A DNA stretch of 64,000 bases, from NCBI GenBank assembly GCA_965262595.1, contig OZ253548.1:3348001-3412000 (forward strand), written 5' to 3'. Positions 8,489-17,487 of this stretch are shown one piece after another. The notes beneath the pieces are model-generated. The model saw only the letters and a program-made list of their open reading frames with translations. It searched no databases and had not been told where the DNA came from. The DNA comes from CATQHB01 sp965262595. Its GTDB lineage: Bacteria > Chloroflexota > Dehalococcoidia > Lucifugimonadales > UBA3495. Position numbers and translations under genes: made by a program. How positions within the stretch are numbered: the first letter of the stretch is position 1; every line of letters starts with the position of its first letter.

Positions 8489-9751
8489 GTGATGGCTTCC
8501 CGTTTCACCACAGCCTCCCCCCCGTCTCCGGAAGATATGCTGCCGCCCCGCTCCGAAATCGGGATTACCGGCTGGCTGCACACCAATCTGGTCGGCTCCT
8601 GGTACAACAGCCTGCTTACGGTTGTTTCCGGAATTGCGTTACTCCTGGCCTTGTGGTTTGGGTTGAAGTGGGTCTTTGTTGCTGCCGAATGGTCCGTGGT
8701 GGCAGAGCTGGGCGGGCGTTTCATAATCGGCCAATTTAATACCGTCAACGCTTGCCCGGGGCAAAACTGTTTCTGGCGGCCTCAAGTATCCCTCCTGATG
8801 GTAATTGCATTGCTGGGCATGGCTTGGGGTATGAGTGGAAACCGGGTGGCCCGAAACATTGCCGTTCTGACAACCGGAGCAATAGCGGCCTTTGCCTTTC
8901 TGCCCTACTCCCTGGAAACCATGGGGCTGGATGTGCGCCTGCTCCTGCTGGCTAACTTGCCAGCGTTGGCGGCAGGCTGGGCCCTGGCCCGTTACACTCC
9001 ATTGGGAAGCGGGACGCGGATTGCTCTGCTGGGTGTGGGGGTATTCCTGCTGACCCTCGTATTGTTGCGGGGAGTTCCGGGTGTGCCCGGCTTGCAGCCG
9101 GTATCGGTTATTTACTGGGGCGGCCTGATGGTGAACTTGCTGCTGGCGGTGGGCGGTATTACTGCCAGCCTGCCGATCGGTATTGCCCTGGCCCTGGGGC
9201 GCCGCAGCCGCCTGCCGGTGGTAAAAGTGCTTTGCGTAACGTTTATCGAGGTATTTCGGGGAGTGCCGCTGATAACCTTGCTGTTTATGTCCCAAGTACT
9301 GGTGCCCCTGGCTTTCCCGGCAGACTTTCCCCAAAACTCGCTATTCCGCGCCGCCGTCATAATTACCCTGTTCAGCGCCGCATATATGGCCGAAAACGTG
9401 CGCGGCGGATTGCAAGCCTTGAATCGGGGACAGGCGGAGGCGGCGCGGGCCTTGGGTCTTGCCGGCTGGCAAACCATTCTGATTATCTCTTTGCCTCAGG
9501 CGCTGCGTAACGTTATTCCGGCCATTGTGGGGCAGTTTATCGGCCTATTCAAGGATACCAGTCTGATATATATCATCGGTATGGTGGACATCGTGGAAGT
9601 CGGGCGGGTGTTCGTTCAGGGCAATGCGGAATACCGAGGCAACGCACGGGAAGTCTTCGTCTTTCTGGCGGTGGTCTTCTGGATTTTTACCTATGGAATG
9701 TCTTACGTCAGCGGCAAGGTGGAGCAGCGCCTGGGCGTCGGCCGCCGGTAG
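8489..9751 (+). CDS. aapM: General L-amino acid ABC transporter permease 2
   Basis: A 420-aa permease of the AapM/BztC type, partner of AapQ. Several N-terminal membrane segments precede the conserved core from about residue 210 (YWGGLMVNLLLAVGGITASL). The EAA motif lies around residues 310-342 (NRGQAEAARALGLAGWQ, LPQALRNVIPAIVGQF) and the family-specific FKDTSLIYIIGMVDI follows. Start choice: a GTG at 8489 abuts the aapQ stop and an ATG sits one codon later at 8492; either gives nearly the same protein. GGAGGG lies just upstream, within the end of aapQ. With AapQ it forms the heterodimeric channel. Confidence 0.93.
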   Translation: MMASRFTTASPPSPEDMLPPRSEIGITGWLHTNLVGSWYNSLLTVVSGIALLLALWFGLKWVFVAAEWSVVAELGGRFIIGQFNTVNACPGQNCFWRPQVSLLMVIALLGMAWGMSGNRVARNIAVLTTGAIAAFAFLPYSLETMGLDVRLLLLANLPALAAGWALARYTPLGSGTRIALLGVGVFLLTLVLLRGVPGVPGLQPVSVIYWGGLMVNLLLAVGGITASLPIGIALALGRRSRLPVVKVLCVTFIEVFRGVPLITLLFMSQVLVPLAFPADFPQNSLFRAAVIITLFSAAYMAENVRGGLQALNRGQAEAARALGLAGWQTILIISLPQALRNVIPAIVGQFIGLFKDTSLIYIIGMVDIVEVGRVFVQGNAEYRGNAREVFVFLAVVFWIFTYGMSYVSGKVEQRLGVGRR

Positions 9752-9826
9752 CCGGCGCGATTATCAAAAGGAACCGGCGAGCAGGAACCGACGAGTAGGA
9801 ACCGGCGGCAATAGGCGGGGGGGGTT

Positions 9827-10594
9827 ATGACGGTTAACGGGCAGGCATCGGAAGCGGGGGCGGAGGATATCATCGTCTGCCGGGAAGTGCATAAGTGGTA
9901 CGGCAATTTCCATGCCCTTCGCGGCGTTTCCACCACGGTCCGGCGGGGAGAAGTGGTGGTGATACTGGGGCCGTCCGGTTCGGGGAAGTCAACCTTTATC
10001 CGTACCATCAACCGACTGGAGCAGCACCAGCGCGGCGACATAATCGTGGACGGCATCGAGTTGAGCGGCGACGTGCGCAACATCGACGCCATCCGCCGTG
10101 AAGTTGGAATGGTCTTTCAATCCTTCAACCTGTTCCCCCACCTTAGCGTGATGCAGAACATCACCCTGGCTCCGATCAAGGTCAGAAAATGGACCCGCGC
10201 CCAGGCGGAAGAAGTAGCCAATGAACTGCTGAAACGGGTGGGCATTCCGGAGCAAGCCGACAAGTACCCGGCCGAGCTTTCCGGCGGCCAGCAGCAGCGG
10301 GTAGCCATCGCCCGGGCCTTGGCGATGCAACCCAAGATAATGCTTTTTGATGAGCCTACCTCCGCTCTGGACCCGGAAATGATCAAGGAAGTGCTGGACG
10401 TGATGCGGGAATTGGCCGGCTCCGGTATGACTATGTTGATCGTCAGCCATGAGATTGGGTTTGCCCGCGAGGTTGCCGACCGGGTAATAATGTTCGACGA
10501 GGGCAGCATCGTTGAGGAGGCGGCCCCCAACGATTTCTTTAATCACCCCCAGCACGAAAGGGCGCAGATGTTTCTGTCCCAGATCCTTTCCTGA
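9827..10594 (+). CDS. aapP: General L-amino acid ABC transporter ATP-binding protein
   Basis: A 255-aa ABC ATPase. Walker A GPSGSGKST is near residues 47-55, the Q-loop is FQSFNLFPHLSV, the signature LSGGQQQRVAIARAL starts near residue 150, Walker B is IMLFDEPTSALDPE, and the switch His is in IVSHEIG. This is the standard polar amino-acid (GlnQ/HisP/AapP) type. It lies 75 bases after aapM on the same strand and completes the transporter. The start ATG follows a run of eight G residues. Upstream at 9765-9815 is a short degenerate repeat of 'aggaaccggcgag'. The cytosolic protein powers import through AapQM. Confidence 0.95.
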   Translation: MTVNGQASEAGAEDIIVCREVHKWYGNFHALRGVSTTVRRGEVVVILGPSGSGKSTFIRTINRLEQHQRGDIIVDGIELSGDVRNIDAIRREVGMVFQSFNLFPHLSVMQNITLAPIKVRKWTRAQAEEVANELLKRVGIPEQADKYPAELSGGQQQRVAIARALAMQPKIMLFDEPTSALDPEMIKEVLDVMRELAGSGMTMLIVSHEIGFAREVADRVIMFDEGSIVEEAAPNDFFNHPQHERAQMFLSQILS

Positions 10595-10635
10595 TTTACT
10601 GACGCGCTGCCGCAGACCGGGGTTATACTATCCCT

Positions 10636-12726
10636 ATGCGACTACCGCTTTCCCGGCTAGTCATCCTTCCCTTGTTGGCCCTTGCCGTCCTCCTGTGGGG
10701 CTGTGTTGCGCCGGTTACGCCCACGCCCGACATTCTGGCTACTATCCCCGCCGCAGTGGAGGCCGCACTGCCGACGGCAACCCCGGCGTCTGTCGGAACT
10801 CAGCCAACTCCACCAACGGCGGTACCGGAACCAACCGCCGAACCAACCGCCGAACCGACCGCCGAGCCGACAGCCGAACCGACAGCCGAACCGACCGCCG
10901 AACCGACAGCCGAACCGACAGCCGAACTCAGGCCGGCGCCGGCCCCTACCCCCAAGCTGATACCTATGCCAACGAGCATACCCACGCCTACTCCAGCGGC
11001 TACTCCTAACCCCACGCCGACGCCTACACCTACCCCCGTACCGCAAACACCGACCCCAGCGCCGCCCACGCCGACTCCCACGCCTAAACTACACCCCGGC
11101 TATGCCGACTTGCAGAATGCCGGCAACCTGGAACAGACTAACCAGGCTGCCGCCCGTGCTATCCGCAATTTGCCCTGGGTTGCCGACGGGGTTGTCCCGG
11201 CGGAGCAGGACGCTGTTGAGACTCTTATATACCTGGCAGCCAAGAGTCCGTCCCTTTTTAGTAACCTGGGCGGAAAACCCTGGGTAAGATCTGGCAGCCT
11301 TCCGGAATTGGATACCGCCCTGCATTACCTGGAGCGCATATTTTCCCTCGACCCGGCGGTTGCCGAGGAAATAGCGGCGATGCAATTCCTGGACCGGCTG
11401 GAACCATCAGACCTGGTAGCCTTGAAATCCCTGAACCGCTTGGCCGATGACGACAACGGAGCCTTTCGAAGAGTTATGGCCCACCGGAACATCAGGGACG
11501 GCATTTTCGACCAGGAAGCTGAAATCGTCGCCCTGCTGTCGGGAGTGAACCGCATCAATCCGGACCTGTTGGCAACCCTGCTGGGCTCCCCCCGAACCAC
11601 CCTGGAGCGGCGCACCATCAACCTGCCCCGCGCCGGCCGGGTTAATTTGGCCATTATCCGTACCGGCCCCGGCGCCGCCCGCAGTATGGACTTGTTGGAA
11701 TATTCGGTACGAACTATTGAGGATTTGCTTGGCGCGCCCTTCCCGCAAAAATATGTTGCCCTACTGTTTGAGGATGCCGTCAGTAGTTCCGCAGTCGGAA
11801 CCAACTTCGGCACCCACATGGCGATTCTCCCCAAGTACGATGTTGACGATAGCAGCCATGAAGCTGATTCAGCAGGCAGAGTTATTGCTCACGAAGTAGC
11901 CCATTATTATTGGAGCGGCGCCGAGAATTGGCTGGATGAAGGAGCGGCGGAGTTTACAGCGGCCATTTCAGAGCAGGCCCGGGTGGGTCTTCCCCCGGAA
12001 CCGGATAATTACCCCTGCTCACTGGTATCCAACATCAAGGAACTGGAGCAACAGGGCTACTGGCAAGGGGAGGCAGAATTCAGGTGTAATTACTCCCTGG
12101 GTGAGCGACTTTTCCTGGACTTGTACCAGGGCTTGGGGGAGTACTTTTTCCGTCCGGGGTTGGCCCGTCTTTACCGAGCCGTCGAGTCCGGAAATGATTC
12201 CCGGGAAGTTAAGGCAGGCATTGAGGAAGTCCGGGCTGCTTTCGAAGTCAATACCACCAGCGAATATGCTGCCGTGAACCGGGCGATACTTCGCTGGTAT
12301 GACGGGACTGGGTCCTACGATACCCAATACTTGGACGGCAGCCCGGTGGTTGCCCGGTTGCCCAGCGTCAACGGCTGGATTGACCGAGCCTATGTAACCC
12401 TCAGCCGGGGAGGAGAACCGATCGCCCGCTTTTCCGCTAAGGAAGTGAGTGATGGGCTCCGGCTGACCCTGGAGTATTCCTATGACCTTCAGGGCAGCTC
12501 GCAGGAACTGGAACTGGAACTGGAAATTGTGGAGTATTTTGAGGACGGGTTCCCCTACCTGCGTCACACCTTTTCCCTGGTGGCGGAGCGCAGGTACAGC
12601 GGCGGCGCCTTATGGCAGAGTGTTGGGCCCGGGCCGGGGCAGGAGTGGGCGCCCGGCCGTCACTGGATTTACGTTTACCACCAGGGCCGCAAGGTGGCCG
12701 AAGTAGATTACCTGGTAACCCGCTAA
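10636..12726 (+). CDS. Lipoprotein with Pro/Thr-rich stalk and HEXXH metallopeptidase-like domain
   Basis: A 696-aa exported protein. The signal LPLLALAVLLWGC ends in a lipobox Cys near residue 23. Residues ~30-155 are a stalk of AEPT repeats and PTPTPTP, which would span a cell envelope. Residues ~160-330 are helical. A zinc-peptidase signature HEVAHYYW (H419, E420, H423) is followed by WLDEGAAEF (E435), the layout of gluzincin (MA-clan) peptidases. The C-terminal ~150 residues are beta-rich. It may be a surface protease, but no substrate is indicated. It starts 41 bases after aapP on the same strand yet is functionally distinct. Family-level assignment is moderate. Confidence 0.72.
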   Translation: MRLPLSRLVILPLLALAVLLWGCVAPVTPTPDILATIPAAVEAALPTATPASVGTQPTPPTAVPEPTAEPTAEPTAEPTAEPTAEPTAEPTAEPTAELRPAPAPTPKLIPMPTSIPTPTPAATPNPTPTPTPTPVPQTPTPAPPTPTPTPKLHPGYADLQNAGNLEQTNQAAARAIRNLPWVADGVVPAEQDAVETLIYLAAKSPSLFSNLGGKPWVRSGSLPELDTALHYLERIFSLDPAVAEEIAAMQFLDRLEPSDLVALKSLNRLADDDNGAFRRVMAHRNIRDGIFDQEAEIVALLSGVNRINPDLLATLLGSPRTTLERRTINLPRAGRVNLAIIRTGPGAARSMDLLEYSVRTIEDLLGAPFPQKYVALLFEDAVSSSAVGTNFGTHMAILPKYDVDDSSHEADSAGRVIAHEVAHYYWSGAENWLDEGAAEFTAAISEQARVGLPPEPDNYPCSLVSNIKELEQQGYWQGEAEFRCNYSLGERLFLDLYQGLGEYFFRPGLARLYRAVESGNDSREVKAGIEEVRAAFEVNTTSEYAAVNRAILRWYDGTGSYDTQYLDGSPVVARLPSVNGWIDRAYVTLSRGGEPIARFSAKEVSDGLRLTLEYSYDLQGSSQELELELEIVEYFEDGFPYLRHTFSLVAERRYSGGALWQSVGPGPGQEWAPGRHWIYVYHQGRKVAEVDYLVTR
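10818..10925 (+). repeat. 12-bp coding minisatellite (AEPT repeats)
   Basis: About eight copies of a 12-base unit encoding Ala-Glu-Pro-Thr, alternating GCCGAACCGACC and GCCGAACCGACA forms, inside the stalk of the lipoprotein metallopeptidase. Confidence 0.9.
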
Positions 12727-12753
12727 GAACCCGGGGAGAGCAGGTCAATTGTT

Positions 12754-12822
12754 ATGCAGCTTGCCACCCAACGGACCATCCTGCGGGACTTCGTTTTGGA
12801 CGATTGGCCCGCCGTGCTGACC
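12754..12822 (+). pseudogene. N-terminal remnant of a GNAT acetyltransferase
   Basis: The reading frame begins with TQRTILRDFVLDDWPAVL, close to the start of RimJ/RimL-type GNAT N-acetyltransferases (usually T-E-R-L-x-L-R-x-F/W). Similarity stops after about 23 codons and no acetyl-CoA-binding region follows in any frame before the next gene. I read it as the leftover 5' end of a deleted gene. The fragment is short, so chance similarity cannot be excluded. Confidence 0.5.
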
Positions 12823-12971
12823 ACTGGCGCGCCAGTGAGAAAGCGGAACTATCACATCAGGAATACAAGCGACTCGTCGTTCCTGCTTTGGGAGGAACGA
12901 CGAGTATTGGTGGCCTCGTCCGGTCAGCTTGCCCTGACTACAAATCCTCGGCTTTTTGCCGGTTACGCAGC

Positions 12972-13874
12972 TTATTCATACCAGCCCGAGCCGATAATTA
13001 TCCCATCGTGGAGCACGGCCCAGGAATGTTTGAATCCCTCTTCGCCGGTGGCCGGGTTAACGAAGATGTAGTCCACCCAGCGCCCGGCCTCGGTGACTTC
13101 TATCTCCCCCAGATTCTTCCCGTTAACGTCTGCGCCCAAATCGCTTACATCCCGGCCCACCAGGGATTGGTCTCTATTGGCGATTAGACGCTTATCCTCA
13201 TCTACCATAAAGACATACCACGGCCCGTCCACGCTTTCCGGGCTGTTGAAATACTCCACCGCTCCCGCTCTACCGTGAGCCTTGTAGTACCGGATGGCCC
13301 GGTCCACTACGGCTATGGTGTATTCCGCCGGGTCGGACTTGGCAGCGTCCAGGGGTGAAGTGGGCATGACCTGATACCAGCCGGAGCCGAAAATCAGCCC
13401 ATCGCGCTTGACCACCCAGGAATGTTTGAACTCCAGGTTGCCGGTTCTGGGGTTATGGAAGAAGTAATCGACCCATTGTCCGTTTTCATCGGTGGCGAGT
13501 ACGACGTCACCGAAGCGGTATCCGGTAATATCGACGCCAAAATCGCCCCGCAGGTCTTGGCCTACCAAGGATGGATCGGCCCCCACGGCCGCCACCAAAC
13601 CGTTCTCGTCATCGATAAATACATACCATTCTCCATCGACGCTTTCCGGGGAGTTGTAATAGCTCAGGGTAGCCTCCCGGCCGTCGGCGGCGTAACGCTG
13701 CATCGCCCGCTCCACCAGGAAGACGGCATAGTCGGTGGGGTTGGACTTGGCCGGCGGCGGCGTAACCGGCGGAACGGGATCCTGTATCGCAACAATGAGG
13801 GCGATGATTGATATGACCACGCCAATGACGGCCAGCGACACTGCCGCTCCGCCAAGCATCCAAAAGCTACGCAA
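12972..13874 (-). CDS. Membrane-anchored protein with two tandem Cache-like domains
   Basis: A 300-aa protein with one N-terminal membrane helix (residues ~7-30, GGAAVSLAVIGVVISIIALIVAI). It is followed by two similar extracytoplasmic modules, about residues 45-165 and 175-300. Each carries the same series: a helix with a central YY or YA pair, then YxNSPESVDGxWYVF, then SLVGxD, then W-V-D-Y-x-F-x-N-P-x-T-G, and FKHSW near the end. This is the Cache/PAS-like sensor fold seen in chemoreceptors. No kinase, HAMP or methyl-accepting domain follows, so it is a sensor-only or binding protein. The two modules probably arose by duplication. It is monocistronic; ligand unknown. Confidence 0.75.
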   Translation of the reverse strand: MRSFWMLGGAAVSLAVIGVVISIIALIVAIQDPVPPVTPPPAKSNPTDYAVFLVERAMQRYAADGREATLSYYNSPESVDGEWYVFIDDENGLVAAVGADPSLVGQDLRGDFGVDITGYRFGDVVLATDENGQWVDYFFHNPRTGNLEFKHSWVVKRDGLIFGSGWYQVMPTSPLDAAKSDPAEYTIAVVDRAIRYYKAHGRAGAVEYFNSPESVDGPWYVFMVDEDKRLIANRDQSLVGRDVSDLGADVNGKNLGEIEVTEAGRWVDYIFVNPATGEEGFKHSWAVLHDGIIIGSGWYE

Positions 13875-13914
13875 TTTTATACTCCCTAAATTAAAGCCAA
13901 TTTGAATGTCCGGA

Positions 13915-14829
13915 TTAAAAGAGGGCTATCGGGTTTACCGGCGAGCCGGTGCCGCCCACCACCCGCAGCGGGTTGACCGTCAACATAAACTCGTAGCGGC
14001 CCTCGGCGGCGCAGGCTTCGGCCAGCGGTTCCAGCAGGGCGTTGTCCAGCAGGCCGATACCAAAGGCGAAAATGGCCCCGTGGACACTCCAGGGAAGCCC
14101 ATAGCCGTCGGGCGCAAAGTCCATCATGTCCCAGACCAGCAGGCAGCAATCCGACTCCCTCAGGAACTTGAGGCAGGAGGCATGCAGTCCCGGCCTTCCC
14201 GCCGGATCGCCGCCCCAGATTGGGTTGACCTCGCCCCATTTCTCGCGTCCGCCGTACACCACCAGCGCATCCCCCGGCTCCAGGGTGATGCCTTCGGCCC
14301 GGGCGATGTCCTCCAATTCCCAGCCGTGGATCGGGTTGTCCATCGTAACAAAGGGTTCGCCCCGGTGCTTGGGCACGTCCAGCAACACTCCCCGGGTAAT
14401 AATGCCCTCCTTCCAGTGTTCGATCGACCCCCAAGTGGCGCCGTCATAGTTAATTACATCCTCGGCACGGCGTCCGTTCCACATACCGTTCTCATCCCAA
14501 ACGTGGCACAAGGCGTCCAGGTGGGTATTGGCTTGCCCGTGGTAGGACACGCCATAGTAGTCCACCGCCGAGCCGCCCCCCGGTTCCCGGGGGTTGCGCC
14601 GCATGAAATGCTGGGCGGGATTCGGATTATTGGGCGCCGGAGTTTTGGGATAGACCCGGCTCAGTGACACGGCCCGCCCGCTGGTTACCAGCCGGGCAGC
14701 GGCCACCCGCTTTTCCGCTGTCACCAGGTTCATTGCCCCCATCTGATCGTCGTCGCCCCACCGGCCCCAATTGCGGTCTTCTTTCAGGTAGGCCAGGACT
14801 TCATCCCTAGTGGGTACCCGCCGTTCCAT
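13915..14829 (-). CDS. Cyclase-family (kynurenine formamidase-like) metal hydrolase
   Basis: A 304-aa member of the cyclase family (PF04199). The metal-binding signature is HGQANTHLDALCH, with H97, H103, D105 and H109. The N-terminal region (WGRWGDDDQMGAMNLVTAEK) is typical of the larger bacterial subgroup. Family members hydrolyse amides or esters such as N-formylkynurenine using Zn or Mn; the actual substrate here is unknown. The start is well supported by AGGAGG about ten bases upstream. Its end lies 40 bases beyond the start of the Cache protein gene on the same strand. A CoxG-like gene is ~170 bases upstream on the same strand. Confidence 0.88.
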   Translation of the reverse strand: MERRVPTRDEVLAYLKEDRNWGRWGDDDQMGAMNLVTAEKRVAAARLVTSGRAVSLSRVYPKTPAPNNPNPAQHFMRRNPREPGGGSAVDYYGVSYHGQANTHLDALCHVWDENGMWNGRRAEDVINYDGATWGSIEHWKEGIITRGVLLDVPKHRGEPFVTMDNPIHGWELEDIARAEGITLEPGDALVVYGGREKWGEVNPIWGGDPAGRPGLHASCLKFLRESDCCLLVWDMMDFAPDGYGLPWSVHGAIFAFGIGLLDNALLEPLAEACAAEGRYEFMLTVNPLRVVGGTGSPVNPIALF

Positions 14830-15002
14830 AATAATCTGCCCTCCTTGCCCTCCACCGGGCTATCTGCTTCGGTTCCGCGCGGCCAGTGATTTCCAGGTAT
14901 CCAGGGAGCGCGGATTTAACGCCTTGACCGGCTGATTGGTTAAGGTCTAGTTGGTTAATGGTCGGGTTGGCTAATTGGTCAATCGCTTGATCGGTCAATC
15001 GG

Positions 15003-15446
15003 TCAATTGGCTTGCTTGACCGATTCTTGCAGGCAGGTGAAGAAACGGTCCAACATCCCCTTTGCCACACTTTCCATCATCCTCTGCCCGACTCGGGCCA
15101 CCGTGCCCCCGGCTTGGGCTTGGCTGCTGACCTGCACCAGAGTCTTGCCGTCTTGCTCCTCCAGGGTCACCAGGGATTCGCCGTTGGCAAACCCAATGGA
15201 GCCGGTGCCGCCGATAATCAGCCGGTAGGACTGGAAAGGGTTGGTATCTTTGATGACGATGTTGGCGCTATAGCGTCCTCGTATCGGCCCCACGCCCACG
15301 TTTACCACCGCCCGGTACTCGCCGTCCCCGGCCGGTTCGAGGCTTTCGCAGCCCGGCACACAGCTAGCCAATGCCTGGGGGTCCATCAAAGTATTCCAGA
15401 CCAGGTTTGCCGGCGCATCGAACAGATACTGGGCGGAAATCTCCAT
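15003..15446 (-). CDS. SRPBCC / CoxG-like carbon monoxide dehydrogenase subunit G family protein
   Basis: A 147-aa START-like protein. It begins MEISAQYLFDAPANLVWNTL and contains the CoxG hallmark LASCVPGCESLE, followed by GPIRGRYSANIVIKD. The C-terminal helix (QRMMESVAKGMLDRFFTCL) matches the family. CoxG proteins help mature or anchor molybdenum hydroxylases, but many relatives stand away from CO dehydrogenase genes, as here, where no coxMSL genes are seen. The frame stays open upstream to 15710, but 15446 was chosen because GGAGGG precedes it and homology starts there. The 173 bases downstream hold degenerate 'ggttaattggtcaatc' repeats. Confidence 0.85.
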   Translation of the reverse strand: MEISAQYLFDAPANLVWNTLMDPQALASCVPGCESLEPAGDGEYRAVVNVGVGPIRGRYSANIVIKDTNPFQSYRLIIGGTGSIGFANGESLVTLEEQDGKTLVQVSSQAQAGGTVARVGQRMMESVAKGMLDRFFTCLQESVKQAN

Positions 15447-15796
15447 TATTGGCCCTCCAGGCAAAGCTTGAATTGTTCGGCCAGTATAACTGATTCGGAA
15501 CCGGATGAGTAATCTTCGGCGACTAAACTCAGGCTGATCCCTTTGGGGCTTTATGCCTCGGATTGGCCCCCTTTGTGGCTGAACGCCGGCATCTTGAGGG
15601 CGAATGCCGGAACCCGAAAAGTCCTGAATTCGGCCGATTTCTCCTGGGCAAGAGAGCCTGGATTTCGGACTGCGCCGGATTGAGGATTCCCGGTGACTTT
15701 CACCGGCCAATTGGGGCAGCCCGGCCTTTTGAGGTTCACCGGCAACCGGCTTAAAGACAGAGCGTTCCGACGGGTTACCACCTCGCTATGGCCGGA
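15447..15796. other. Intergenic region, no gene seen
   Basis: About 350 bases between the CoxG-like gene's start and the end of the M20 hydrolase gene, both on the minus strand. There are only short, non-conserved open frames. Some short palindromic GC-rich stretches are present (for example around 15586-15612), but no clear promoter or terminator. Confidence 0.45.
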
Positions 15797-17146
15797 CTAG
15801 AAACGGGTGTCGGCCAGGAGAACCAAGTTCAACAGGACTTGCGCTCCGTTGGCGCAATCCTCCGGCGGGGTGTACTCCTGCGGGGCGTGGCTGATGCCGT
15901 CAATGCTGGGGACGAAAATCATACCGGCCGGGGTAATGGCCGCGATCGCCTGAGCGTCGTGGCCGGCGCCGCTGGGCAGCGTGCAGTGGACCAGACCGGA
16001 CTGTTGCGCCGCCTCCGCCACCATTTCCTGCAACTGCGCGGGCAGCGGCACGGCGGGAGTTGTCTCCAGCTTGTTGATCGCGACCGAAACCCGGTTAGCT
16101 TCGGCTATCTCGATGGCGCTGCGTCGGAACACGGTCTCGGCGGCGGAGAGGGCATTAACGTCCAGGTCTCGAAACTCGACTCCCATACTGACCTCTCCGG
16201 GGACCACGTTGACCGCGTTGGGCCGGACTTGCAGGTTGCCCACGGTTGCCACCCGGCAGATTTCCGACTCGGTAGCCAGTCGCTGCGCCGCCAACACCAG
16301 ATGCGACGCGGCGACCAGGGCATCGTGCCGGTCGCCCATCGGAGTCGTGCCGGCGTGGTTGGCCTTGCCCTGCACCGTCACGGAGAAGACCGCTCGCCCG
16401 GTTATGCCGGTTACAACTCCGATGGGAGTGTCGGTTCGATGCAGCGTGGGCCCTTGCTCGATGTGCAGTTCAAAGTAGGCGGCCAATTCCGCCGGGTAAC
16501 GCCGCGCTTCGTCAATCCGGGCCAGGTCGCCGCCGACGTCGGCCAGCCGAATTGCAAGGGAAACGCCCTCATCGTCAACGGCGGTATAGTCCTCCGGCTC
16601 CAGCAGTCCGGCCATGGCTCGGCTGCCCAACAGCCAGCGATGGAACCGGGTGCCTTCCTCGTTGGTGAAGATTACCACCTCCACCGGGTGCCGCAGGGCG
16701 TGGTTGTTGTCGGCCAGGGTTTGGACTACCTCGATGGCGGCCATGACCCCCAGCGCGCCGTCATACTTGCCGCCGTTGGGCACGGTGTCGGTGTGGGAGC
16801 CGAGGGCGATGGCGGGCAGGTCGGGATTCAACCCGGAACGTGAATCGGATGCGGAGCGGGATGCGGAGCGGGGTTCGGTGTGGGATGCGGAGCGGGAATC
16901 GGAGCGGGGTTCGGTGCGGGATTCAAAGCCGGAGCCGGGTTTTCGGCCGATGATATTCCCCGCCGGGTCAATACGGATGTCCAGCCCGGCCTGTCGCATC
17001 AGAGACATGGCATATTGCCGGCCCGCAACATCGGCGGGCGAATAGGCCAGCCGCTGCATCCCCTGGGTGGTCTCGCCAATGTGTCCCAGCTCTGCCAGGG
17101 TTCGGTTAAGCCGGGAAGGGTTTATAGTTATGGTTGGTGGTGGCAT
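15797..17146 (-). CDS. M20-family Zn amidohydrolase (N-carbamoyl-L-amino acid hydrolase/allantoate amidohydrolase type)
   Basis: A 449-aa hydantoinase/carbamoylase-type M20 enzyme. Metal-site motifs are GSHTDTVPNGGKYDG (His and Asp ligands), TNEEGTRF (catalytic and metal Glu) and GAGHDAQ near the C-terminus. ELHIEQGPTLH is the subfamily signature. The reaction would be hydrolysis of an N-carbamoyl amino acid or ureido compound, giving an amino acid, CO2 and ammonia. Residues ~74-106 are a Ser/Arg/Glu-rich insertion just before the GSHTDT motif, encoded by a degenerate minisatellite and absent from typical relatives. A DAO-family oxidase gene lies ~340 bases upstream on the same strand, and amino-acid catabolism would suit both. 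Confidence 0.9.
   Translation of the reverse strand: MPPPTITINPSRLNRTLAELGHIGETTQGMQRLAYSPADVAGRQYAMSLMRQAGLDIRIDPAGNIIGRKPGSGFESRTEPRSDSRSASHTEPRSASRSASDSRSGLNPDLPAIALGSHTDTVPNGGKYDGALGVMAAIEVVQTLADNNHALRHPVEVVIFTNEEGTRFHRWLLGSRAMAGLLEPEDYTAVDDEGVSLAIRLADVGGDLARIDEARRYPAELAAYFELHIEQGPTLHRTDTPIGVVTGITGRAVFSVTVQGKANHAGTTPMGDRHDALVAASHLVLAAQRLATESEICRVATVGNLQVRPNAVNVVPGEVSMGVEFRDLDVNALSAAETVFRRSAIEIAEANRVSVAINKLETTPAVPLPAQLQEMVAEAAQQSGLVHCTLPSGAGHDAQAIAAITPAGMIFVPSIDGISHAPQEYTPPEDCANGAQVLLNLVLLADTRF
16829..16927 (-). repeat. Degenerate in-frame minisatellite inside the M20 hydrolase
   Basis: Blocks of 'gatgcggagcggga' and 'gatcggagcggggttc' type are repeated with variation. They encode about 33 Ser/Arg/Glu residues between conserved beta strands of the hydrolase. 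The length is a multiple of three and the frame is kept. Confidence 0.8.
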
Positions 17147-17487
17147 AGTTAGTTCCCGCCGGTTGGCCGGGTTGCCGCGGGATAGCTGCCGCTTACTGCC
17201 GTATTGCCTGTTCCGGCCTTAATCCGCTCGCCAGGCTGCATCAATTCACCGCGCTTGCCAACAGCAGCATTGACTTCCATTTCCAGGAGTCCTCCGTGAG
17301 TCACTGAGTGCTGATTCGCCGGTAGTTTTACGTCCTCGATAACTGCTGTCCCTGGTTACTGACGCTTTAAACGGAGCGTCGGTGGCGCCGGGTCTGCCGT
17401 GGTGGAGTCCAGGGCCAACCGCAACATACTCTCGCCAACTCTTTGGGTCTCTGCGGCCTCCCAAGCTGAAGCCGATTATACTCCACT
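17147..17487. other. Intergenic region, no gene seen
   Basis: About 340 bases between the M20 hydrolase and the FAD oxidase, both on the minus strand. No conserved frame, RNA fold or clear promoter was recognised. Confidence 0.45.

Noticed and set aside
12820..12971. Continuation of the GNAT gene as a full coding sequence
   Set aside because: No acetyl-CoA-binding motif follows in any frame and the frame content becomes unrelated; kept only as a remnant.
15003..15446. Part of a CO dehydrogenase operon
   Set aside because: The protein is CoxG-like, but no coxM, coxS or coxL genes are nearby.
15788..16843. A 351-codon plus-strand frame opposite the M20 hydrolase
   Set aside because: The hydrolase motifs (GSHTDTVPNGG, TNEEGTRF) show the minus strand is coding.
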